DNA of 64,000 nucleotides, taken from positions 4,588,001 through 4,652,000 of the forward strand of contig NZ_CP109460.1 in NCBI RefSeq assembly GCF_036227565.1, read 5' to 3'. This stretch comes from Streptomyces sp. NBC_01454. GTDB taxonomy: Bacteria; Actinomycetota; Actinomycetes; Streptomycetales; Streptomycetaceae. The translations under genes and the position numbers were made by a program. Shown here piece after piece: positions 57,806-64,000 of the stretch. The notes under the pieces were generated by a model. That model was not told the DNA's origin, made no database searches, and worked only from the letters and a program-made list of their open reading frames with translations. The first letter of the stretch is position 1, and the number at the start of each line of letters is the position of its first letter.

Positions 57806-58002
57806 CGCACGCCGACCACCTGCATTTCGCAGTTTTCGCGCGACGCAAGCAGATACGTACATACGCAGTCACCCGACCCCCGCATCTCTCGCGTGGGACG
57901 ACACCCCCGGCTCGGAGGCCGGGGACCCGGCTCGTAATTCTCCAGAGTCTTACGGGAACGGTGCTGCGGAAGACCTCCGAATAGCCATCAGGAGCCACAT
58001 CA

Positions 58003-58383
58003 ATGGCACGCCTCGCAGGCGTTGATCTCCCGCGCGAAAAGCGCGTGGAGGTCGCCCTCACCTACGTCTTCGGTATCGGGCGGACGCTCTCGCAGCAGAC
58101 CCTTGCCGCCACCGGCGTGGACCCGAACACCCGGGTTCGCGACCTGGCCGAGGAAGACCTGATCAAGATCCGCGAATTCGTGGACAACAACCTCAAGACC
58201 GAGGGTGACCTCCGTCGCGAGATCCAGGCCGACATCCGCCGCAAGGTCGAGATCGGCTGCTACCAGGGTCTGCGTCACCGTCGCGGTCTGCCGGTGCACG
58301 GTCAGCGCACCAGCACGAACGCCCGTACCCGCAAGGGTCCGCGTCGCGCGATCGCCGGCAAGAAGAAGCCGGGCAAGAAGTAG
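58003..58383 (+). CDS. rpsM: Ribosomal protein uS13
   Basis: 126-residue 30S head protein that contacts P-site tRNA and the 50S subunit. It starts [40 protein letters not shown] and the basic tail [21 protein letters not shown] are conserved. It lies 197 bases after rpmJ. Confidence 0.98.
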   Translation: MARLAGVDLPREKRVEVALTYVFGIGRTLSQQTLAATGVDPNTRVRDLAEEDLIKIREFVDNNLKTEGDLRREIQADIRRKVEIGCYQGLRHRRGLPVHGQRTSTNARTRKGPRRAIAGKKKPGKK

Positions 58384-58447
58384 TCCTCAGCAGGACGCTT
58401 ATCAGCGGTCTTCGCTGTAGGACCGACCACCTCCACGGGAGTAATGA

Positions 58448-58852
58448 ATGCCTCCGAAGGGCCGTACGGCCGGCGCCAAGAAGGTGCGCCGCAAGGAGAA
58501 GAAGAACGTTGCCCACGGGCACGCTCACATCAAGAGCACGTTCAACAACACGATCGTTTCGATCACGGACCCCACGGGCAACGTGATCTCTTGGGCCTCT
58601 GCCGGCCACGTCGGCTTCAAGGGCTCGCGCAAGTCCACCCCCTTCGCCGCACAGATGGCCGCTGAGTCGGCCGCCCGTCGCGCGCAGGAGCACGGCATGC
58701 GCAAGGTCGACGTCTTCGTCAAGGGTCCCGGCTCCGGCCGTGAGACCGCGATCCGCTCCCTCCAGGCCACCGGCCTCGAGGTGGGTTCGATCCAGGACGT
58801 CACCCCCACCCCGCACAACGGATGCCGCCCGCCCAAGCGTCGCCGCGTCTGA
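58448..58852 (+). CDS. rpsK: Ribosomal protein uS11
   Basis: 134-residue platform protein. [26 protein letters not shown] begins the core, and [17 protein letters not shown] is the standard C-terminus. It lies 28 bases before rpsD. Confidence 0.98.
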   Translation: MPPKGRTAGAKKVRRKEKKNVAHGHAHIKSTFNNTIVSITDPTGNVISWASAGHVGFKGSRKSTPFAAQMAAESAARRAQEHGMRKVDVFVKGPGSGRETAIRSLQATGLEVGSIQDVTPTPHNGCRPPKRRRV

Positions 58853-58880
58853 CCACCCTGAAGTAGGAGACAACTAGACA

Positions 58881-59507
58881 ATGGCGCGTTATACCGGGGC
58901 CGACTGCAAGCGTTGCCGTCGGGAGAAGCAGAAGCTCTTCCTCAAGGGGAGCAAGTGCGAGAGCGCAAAGTGCCCGATCGAGATCCGTCCTTACCCCCCG
59001 GGTGAGCATGGTCGCGGGCGCACCAAGGACAGCGAGTACCTGCTCCAGCTTCGTGAGAAGCAGAAGTGCAGCCGTATCTACGGTGTCCTTGAGAAGCAGT
59101 TCGTGAACTACTACAAGGAAGCGAACCAGAAGACCGGCAAGACCGGTGAGAACCTTCTGCGCATCCTTGAGACCCGCCTCGACAACGTGGTCTACCGGGG
59201 CGGCTTTGCCAAGTCCCGTGACCACGCCCGTCAGCTGGTGCGTCACGGACACATCACCGTGAACGGCCGCAAGACCGACATTCCGTCGGCTCGTGTGTCC
59301 GTGAACGACATCGTCGAGGTCCGCGAGGGCTCTCGGAACCTGACCCCGTTCGCGGTGGCGCAGGCCGAGGCCGGCGACAAGACGGTTCCGGCCTGGCTGG
59401 AAGCGATTCCGTCGAACCTGCGGATTCTTGTGCACAGCATGCCCGAGCGCCAGGTGATCGACACCCAGGTGCAGGAGCAGCTGATCGTTGAGCTCTACTC
59501 CAAGTAG
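58881..59507 (+). CDS. rpsD: Ribosomal protein uS4, zinc-binding (C+) form
   Basis: 208-residue assembly protein. C9, C12, C26 and C31 (DCKRCRR... KCESAKC) make a zinc site like that of Thermus uS4. The S4 RNA-binding domain lies in the middle (NVVYRGGFAKSRDHARQLVRHGHITVNGRK), and the C-terminus is VNEQLIVEYYS-like (VQEQLIVELYSK). It sits between rpsK and rpoA. To my memory S. coelicolor has rpsD elsewhere and without cysteines, so this location and type are notable. Confidence 0.97.
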   Translation: MARYTGADCKRCRREKQKLFLKGSKCESAKCPIEIRPYPPGEHGRGRTKDSEYLLQLREKQKCSRIYGVLEKQFVNYYKEANQKTGKTGENLLRILETRLDNVVYRGGFAKSRDHARQLVRHGHITVNGRKTDIPSARVSVNDIVEVREGSRNLTPFAVAQAEAGDKTVPAWLEAIPSNLRILVHSMPERQVIDTQVQEQLIVELYSK

Positions 59508-59521
59508 GAGCTGACCGGTGG

Positions 59522-59554
59522 GGGCGGTACGGCGCGCCAAGCGCCGTGCCGCCC
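59522..59554 (+). terminator. Hairpin between rpsD and rpoA
   Basis: GGGCGGTACGGCGC (59522-59535) pairs with GCGCCGTGCCGCCC (59541-59554), one G-T pair, loop gccaa. It lies 63 bases before rpoA. Confidence 0.75.
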
Positions 59555-59616
59555 GTACCCTTGTCAGTACAGCGGGCGTCAAATAGCGGGCGTCCACGAC
59601 TGAAGGATCGAACACC

Positions 59617-60639
59617 ATGCTGATTGCTCAGCGTCCCTCGTTGACCGAAGAGGTCGTCGACGAATACCGCTCCCGGTTCGTGATCGAGCCGCTGGAGCCG
59701 GGCTTCGGCTACACCCTCGGCAACTCCCTGCGTCGTACCCTCCTCTCCTCGATCCCCGGTGCTGCCGTGACCAGCATCCGGATCGACGGTGTCCTGCACG
59801 AGTTCACCACCGTGCCGGGCGTCAAGGAGGACGTCACCGACCTGATCCTCAACATCAAGCAGCTGGTCGTCTCCTCGGAGCACGACGAGCCCGTCGTGAT
59901 GTACCTGCGCAAGCAGGGCCCGGGTCTGGTCACCGCCGCGGACATCGCCCCGCCGGCCGGTGTCGAGGTGCACAACCCCGACCTGGTCCTCGCCACGCTC
60001 AACGGCAAGGGCAAGCTGGAGATGGAGCTGACCGTCGAGCGCGGTCGCGGCTACGTCTCCGCCGTCCAGAACAAGCAGGTGGGCCAGGAGATCGGCCGTA
60101 TCCCGGTCGACTCCATCTACTCGCCGGTGCTCAAGGTCACCTACAAGGTCGAGGCGACCCGTGTCGAGCAGCGCACCGACTTCGACAAGCTGATCGTCGA
60201 CGTCGAGACCAAGCAGGCCATGCGTCCGCGTGACGCCATGGCGTCGGCCGGCAAGACCCTGGTCGAGCTGTTCGGTCTGGCGCGCGAGCTCAACATCGAC
60301 GCCGAGGGCATCGACATGGGCCCGTCCCCGACGGACGCCGCCCTCGCCGCCGACCTGGCGCTGCCGATCGAGGAGCTGGAGCTCACGGTCCGCTCCTACA
60401 ACTGCCTCAAGCGTGAGGGCATCCACTCCGTGGGTGAGCTCGTGGCGCGCTCCGAGGCCGACCTGCTCGACATCCGCAACTTCGGTGCGAAGTCGATCGA
60501 CGAGGTCAAGGCGAAGCTGGCCGGCATGGGCCTGGCCCTCAAGGACAGCCCGCCCGGATTCGACCCGACCGCCGCCGCTGACGCCTTCGGCGCCGACGAC
60601 GACGCGGACGCCGGGTTCGTGGAGACCGAGCAGTACTGA
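59617..60639 (+). CDS. rpoA: RNA polymerase alpha subunit
   Basis: 340-residue alpha subunit. The N-terminal dimerisation domain ([26 protein letters not shown]) is followed by a linker and the C-terminal DNA- and activator-binding domain ([41 protein letters not shown]). An acidic tail of 20 residues (Asp-rich) follows. It lies between rpsD and rplQ. Confidence 0.98.
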   Translation: MLIAQRPSLTEEVVDEYRSRFVIEPLEPGFGYTLGNSLRRTLLSSIPGAAVTSIRIDGVLHEFTTVPGVKEDVTDLILNIKQLVVSSEHDEPVVMYLRKQGPGLVTAADIAPPAGVEVHNPDLVLATLNGKGKLEMELTVERGRGYVSAVQNKQVGQEIGRIPVDSIYSPVLKVTYKVEATRVEQRTDFDKLIVDVETKQAMRPRDAMASAGKTLVELFGLARELNIDAEGIDMGPSPTDAALAADLALPIEELELTVRSYNCLKREGIHSVGELVARSEADLLDIRNFGAKSIDEVKAKLAGMGLALKDSPPGFDPTAAADAFGADDDADAGFVETEQY

Positions 60640-60827
60640 GTTTTTCCGGCAAGGGTCCGGGAGCGATTCCCGGGCCCCTGTCGCGCTGACCACCGGCTGG
60701 CGTTTCCGGCTGGGGGCCCCCGGGGTCATCCCCCGGGGAATGCAGCTGATCTTCCGCGGGGCGGCCGCCTCGTGGGAACTGACACCGGTACCTGATACGG
60801 CCGGTGCAGCAAAGAAGGAGAAACACC

Positions 60828-61304
60828 ATGCCGAAGCCCGCCAAGGGTGCCCGTCTGGGCGGCAGCGCGGCGCATGAGCGTCTCATGCTGCGCAACCTGG
60901 CCACCGCGCTCTTCGAGCACGGCCGCATCACGACGACCGAGGCCAAGGCCCGTCGTCTGCGTCCGTACGCCGAGCGTCTGGTGACCAAGGCGAAGAAGGC
61001 GGACCTGCACAACCGCCGCCAGGTCATGCAGCTGATCTCGGACAAGAGCGTCGTCCACACGCTCTTCACCGAGATCGCCCCGCGGTTCGAGAACCGTCCG
61101 GGTGGCTACACCCGCATCACCAAGATCGGTAACCGCCGTGGCGACAACGCGCCCATGGCCGTCATCGAGCTGGTGGAGGCCCTGACCGTGGCCCAGCAGG
61201 CCACCGGTGAGGCCGAGGCCGCGACCAAGCGTGCGGCCAAGGACGCCGAGGCCACCGCGGCGGAGTCCACCGAGGCTCCGGCCGAGGAGTCCAAGGACGC
61301 CTGA
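60828..61304 (+). CDS. rplQ: Ribosomal protein bL17
   Basis: 158-residue bL17 near the tunnel exit. [30 protein letters not shown]-like [20 protein letters not shown] and [26 protein letters not shown] are conserved. The last 40 residues are an Ala/Glu-rich extension usual in actinobacteria. The ATG follows AAGGAG. A strong terminator follows 17 bases after the stop. Confidence 0.98.
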   Translation: MPKPAKGARLGGSAAHERLMLRNLATALFEHGRITTTEAKARRLRPYAERLVTKAKKADLHNRRQVMQLISDKSVVHTLFTEIAPRFENRPGGYTRITKIGNRRGDNAPMAVIELVEALTVAQQATGEAEAATKRAAKDAEATAAESTEAPAEESKDA

Positions 61305-61321
61305 GGCACCGTCTCGCGATG

Positions 61322-61351
61322 AGCGGGTCCGCCCTTCGGGGCGGGCCCGCT
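61322..61351 (+). terminator. Terminator of the alpha operon
   Basis: AGCGGGTCCGCCC (61322-61334) pairs with GGGCGGGCCCGCT (61339-61351), one G-T pair, TTCG loop, followed by TTTCGTG. Confidence 0.88.
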
Positions 61352-61442
61352 TTCGTGTGTGCGGGCCGGGCAGGCCCCCGCGGCGGGGGCGTGGTGCGCC
61401 CGCGCGGCGGGGCCGCACGTGGCGTGAGGGAGGATTGCTGAC

Positions 61443-62297
61443 GTGAGTGACGAAGTGGAGCCCGGGTTCGTACGGGTGCGGCTGGACCTGTCGTACGACG
61501 GAGCGGAGTTTTCCGGCTGGGCCAAGCAGGCCGGCGGCCGGCGGACGGTTCAGGGAGAGATCGAGGACGCGCTGCGGACGGTGACGCGGTCCAACGAGAC
61601 CTATGAGCTCACCGTCGCCGGGCGGACGGACGCGGGGGTGCACGCGCGGGGCCAGGTGGCGCATGTGGACCTGCCGGCGGAGGTGTGGGCCGCGCACGCG
61701 GACAAGCTGCTGCGGCGGCTGGCCGGGCGGCTGCCGAAGGACGTGCGGGTATGGCGGGCCGGTGAGGCGCCGTACGGCTTCAACGCGCGGTTCTCGGCGG
61801 TCTGGCGGCGCTATGCCTACCGGGTGACCGATCACCACGGGGGCGTGGATCCGCTGCTGCGCAGCCATGTGCTGTGGCACGACTGGGAGCTGGACGTCGA
61901 CGCCATGAACGAGGCCTCGCGGCCGCTGCTGGGGGAGCACGACTTCGCGGCGTACTGCAAGCGGCGGGAGGGCGCGACGACCATCCGCACCCTGCAGCAG
62001 CTCAGCTGGGAGCGGGGCGCGGACGGGATCATCACGGCGACCGTGCGGGCCGATGCCTTCTGCCACAACATGGTGCGCTCGCTGGTGGGCGCGATGCTGT
62101 TCGTCGGGGACGGGCACCGGCCGCCGGACTGGCCCGGCAAGGTGCTGGCGGCCGGGGTACGGGACTCCGCGGTGCATGTCGTACGGCCGCACGGGCTGAC
62201 GCTGGAGGAGGTCGGCTATCCGGCCGACGAGCTGCTGATGGCGCGCAACCAGGAGGCGCGGAACAAGCGGACGCTGCCCGGGGCCGGCTGCTGCTGA
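61443..62297 (+). CDS. truA: tRNA pseudouridine synthase A (38-40)
   Basis: 284-residue enzyme that makes pseudouridine at positions 38-40 of tRNA anticodon stems. The catalytic Asp63 is in [24 protein letters not shown] begins the fold, RYAYRVTDH and [15 protein letters not shown] are further family motifs, and the C-terminus ends in a Cys pair. It starts with GTG after GGAGGATTG. It is convergent with the following membrane-protein gene. Confidence 0.96.
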   Translation: MSDEVEPGFVRVRLDLSYDGAEFSGWAKQAGGRRTVQGEIEDALRTVTRSNETYELTVAGRTDAGVHARGQVAHVDLPAEVWAAHADKLLRRLAGRLPKDVRVWRAGEAPYGFNARFSAVWRRYAYRVTDHHGGVDPLLRSHVLWHDWELDVDAMNEASRPLLGEHDFAAYCKRREGATTIRTLQQLSWERGADGIITATVRADAFCHNMVRSLVGAMLFVGDGHRPPDWPGKVLAAGVRDSAVHVVRPHGLTLEEVGYPADELLMARNQEARNKRTLPGAGCC

Positions 62298-62319
62298 GGC
62301 GGCGGCGCGCCGCGCCCTG

Positions 62320-62354
62320 CGGTGGCGCCGCCGGCTTCGCGGGCGGCGCCACCG
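62320..62354. terminator. Bidirectional hairpin between truA and the membrane-protein gene
   Basis: Arms 62320-62332 and 62342-62354 form a 13-bp perfect inverted repeat (core GGTGGCGCCGCC), loop 9 nt. It lies between two convergent stop codons and can serve both strands. Confidence 0.85.
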
Positions 62355-62361
62355 GCCGGCG

Positions 62362-63231
62362 TCAGGAGCGGCCGGCCTTGCGCTGGGCTTCCTTCAGCTG
62401 CCGCTCGGCGGCCTTCGCGGCCTGGTCCTTGCCGCGCTGGGTGATCTGGGCGAAGGCATAGGACCCGCCGTCCCGGGCGATCTGCTGGGCCTTGGTCTCG
62501 GAGCCGGTGACGTCCTTGCCGTTGAGGTAGCCGGCGATCGTGAAGTAGGCGTAGCGGCCGGTGGCATTGGTCGCCATCCGGCACTTGGTGCCCTGGCAGA
62601 AGTCCGAGGGGACCCCGCCGCCGGCCAGCGGCATCAGGTTGGGCTTGCCCTCGTTCATGACCTTGGTGGCCCTGGCGGGCGAGTCGAAGACCGCGACGCC
62701 GATGGTGACCGCGACGCCGCCCTTGGAGTACGTGGCCCGCAGCAGCTGCTTGCAGCCGTTGTGGGACAGCGAGGAGACCAGCGCGCCCTGGGCGGCGGCG
62801 GTGCAGTCCTTGGTGGTGGCGGTGGCCGTGCGCGGGTAGCTGTGCTCGCCGACGACCATGCTCTTCTGCGGGAAGAGGGTGGCCGGGGTGAGCGGCGCGG
62901 TGTCCTTCTTGGGGTCGGTGATGTAGTCCTGCGGGTTCGGCGGGGGCGGCACCGACACCTCGGGGAAGGACGGCTTGTCGTCCTGCGCCGCGGCCCGGTC
63001 GGACGCCGTGGGCGCCGCCGTCGGGCCGCCGCCCGGGGAGCCGCCGCTCGCCATGACGGCCGCGGTGACGATGCCGGCCACCGCGAGGGTCGCCAGTGCG
63101 CCGCCGCCGATCCACATCCAGCGTTTGCGGCGGGACCGTGCCTCGCTTTCCTCCGCGAGTGCGCCCCAGTCCGGAGTGGACGACGAAGAACCCCCGGGGC
63201 CGTCGAACGGCCCCCCTTGCCCAAAGCTCAT
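62362..63231 (-). CDS. Membrane-anchored exported protein, unknown function
   Basis: 289-residue protein. A 35-residue Gly/Ser-rich cytoplasmic head is followed by one transmembrane helix (WMWIGGGALATLAVAGIVTA, about residues 39-62), a Pro/Ala linker, and a soluble extracytoplasmic domain with conserved-looking Cys pairs (KDCTAAAQGALVSSLSHNGC and DFCQGTKC). It ends in a Lys/Arg-rich helix. I do not recognise the family. ATG 63231 has no Shine-Dalgarno; TAGGAT ends 7 bases upstream, which suggests a leaderless transcript. An ATG at 63240 is an alternative. Confidence 0.8.
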   Translation of the reverse strand: MSFGQGGPFDGPGGSSSSTPDWGALAEESEARSRRKRWMWIGGGALATLAVAGIVTAAVMASGGSPGGGPTAAPTASDRAAAQDDKPSFPEVSVPPPPNPQDYITDPKKDTAPLTPATLFPQKSMVVGEHSYPRTATATTKDCTAAAQGALVSSLSHNGCKQLLRATYSKGGVAVTIGVAVFDSPARATKVMNEGKPNLMPLAGGGVPSDFCQGTKCRMATNATGRYAYFTIAGYLNGKDVTGSETKAQQIARDGGSYAFAQITQRGKDQAAKAAERQLKEAQRKAGRS

Positions 63232-63274
63232 GCCGCGCATCCTAATCGGGTTGGTGGAACGCGGAACGACCGGT

Positions 63275-63280
63275 GACAAT
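63275..63280 (+). promoter_or_regulatory. Candidate -10 of a leaderless ABC-F gene
   Basis: GACAAT ends 7 bases before the ATG at 63288, and there is no Shine-Dalgarno between. It is divergent from a similar arrangement at 63234-63239 on the minus strand. Confidence 0.4.
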
Positions 63281-63287
63281 CGCGCCC

Positions 63288-64000
63288 ATGGGACATCTTG
63301 AGGCCGGGCATCTGGAGTACTACCTGCCGGACGGGAGGGTCCTGCTGGGAGACGTGTCCTTCCGTGTGGGGGAGGGCGCATCGGTCGCACTGGTGGGAGC
63401 CAACGGCGCCGGAAAGACGACGCTGCTGCGGCTGATCGCGGGGGAGCTGCAGCCGCACGGCGGGGCGGTGACGGTCAGCGGCGGACTGGGGGTGATGCCG
63501 CAGTTCGTGGGCTCCGTACGCGATGACCGTACGGTGCGTGACCTGCTGGTTTCGGTGGCCCACCCGCGGATCAGGGAGGCGGCCGCGGCGGTGGACGCCG
63601 CCGAGCTGGCGATGATGAGCGCCGAGGGCGACGACGAGGCCGCGCAGATGAGCTACGCCCAGGCGCTCAGCGACTGGGCCGAGGCCCGCGGCTACGAGGC
63701 CGAGACGGTCTGGGACATGTGCACCACGGCGGCGCTGGGGATGCCGTACGAGAAGGCGCAGTGGCGGCAGGTGCGCACGCTGTCCGGGGGCGAGCAGAAG
63801 CGGCTGGTGCTGGAGTCGCTGCTGCGCGGCACCGACGAGGTGCTGCTGCTGGACGAGCCGGACAACTATCTGGACGTCCCGGGCAAGCGCTGGCTGGAGG
63901 AGCAGCTGCGGAGCACCCGTAAGACGGTGTTGTTCGTCTCCCACGACCGGGAGCTGCTGGCCCGTGCCGCGGAGAAGATCGTCAGCGTCGAGCCGGGCCC
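63288..64000 (+). CDS. ABC-F type ATPase (partial, runs off the window)
   Basis: The first 237 codons of a duplicated ABC ATPase of the ABC-F class (no membrane domain), proteins that act on ribosomes or give resistance to ribosome-binding antibiotics. The first nucleotide-binding domain is complete: Walker A GANGAGKTT near residue 39, signature LSGGEQKRL, Walker B LLLDEPDNYLDVPGK and the switch histidine in FVSHDREL. The linker and second domain lie beyond the window end. The start is ATG 63288. Which ABC-F subtype it is cannot be told from this part. Confidence 0.88.
   Translation, partial: MGHLEAGHLEYYLPDGRVLLGDVSFRVGEGASVALVGANGAGKTTLLRLIAGELQPHGGAVTVSGGLGVMPQFVGSVRDDRTVRDLLVSVAHPRIREAAAAVDAAELAMMSAEGDDEAAQMSYAQALSDWAEARGYEAETVWDMCTTAALGMPYEKAQWRQVRTLSGGEQKRLVLESLLRGTDEVLLLDEPDNYLDVPGKRWLEEQLRSTRKTVLFVSHDRELLARAAEKIVSVEPG

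Overview
The window is a very GC-rich actinomycete chromosome segment, almost certainly Streptomyces or a close relative. The evidence is the strong G/C third-position bias, the many GTG starts, the AT-poor hairpins that serve as terminators, the NusG with a long acidic N-terminus, the DUF1707 protein, and a gene order (nuoA-N, htpX, yajQ, rpmG, hadA/hadB-like, murB, aspC, secE-nusG-rplKA, rplJL, rpoBC, str, S10, spc and alpha operons, truA) that matches the core-chromosome order I remember for streptomycetes. It is mostly the transcription/translation core.

Layout: (1) 1-2963, an EccD-like type VII secretion membrane protein and a proline-rich MinD/ParA-like ATPase. (2) 3196-13440, a translationally coupled ten-gene nuo cluster (A,B,C,H,I,J,K,L,M,N) with no nuoD, nuoE, nuoF or nuoG. 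(3) 13680-23273, htpX, a YccF protein, yajQ, tRNA-Tyr, an NAD(P)-binding protein, an amidohydrolase that seems to have lost catalytic residues, tRNA-Thr, tRNA-Met, rpmG, two MaoC-type dehydratase genes, murB, an adenosine deaminase and aspC. (4) 23457-29300, tRNA-Trp, secE, nusG, rplK, rplA, then about 1.9 kb of atypical sequence with a small secreted cysteine protein, then rplJ-rplL behind a long leader. (5) 29923-42872, rpoB, rpoC, a DUF1707/DUF4190 membrane protein, and rpsL-rpsG-fusA-tuf. (6) panD at 43088-43510. (7) 44274-61304, the S10, spc and alpha clusters with secY, adk, map, infA, rpsD, rpoA and rplQ. (8) 61443-64000, truA, a membrane-anchored unknown protein, and the start of an ABC-F ATPase.

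Together these genes build the ribosome, RNA polymerase, the elongation factors and the Sec channel, plus enzymes that act on new proteins and nucleotide pools (Map, Adk). Nearly every operon ends in a long perfect hairpin, and several leaders carry conserved-looking structure.

The most noteworthy observations are: a 30-nt hairpin element shared (28 of 30 identical) by the rpsL and rpsJ leaders; an EF-Tu with Thr at the position of E. coli Ala375, a kirromycin-resistance position; a zinc-type rpsD inside the alpha operon; an apparent amidohydrolase pseudoenzyme; the reduced nuo cluster; and the low-GC3 secreted-protein gene between rplA and rplJ.
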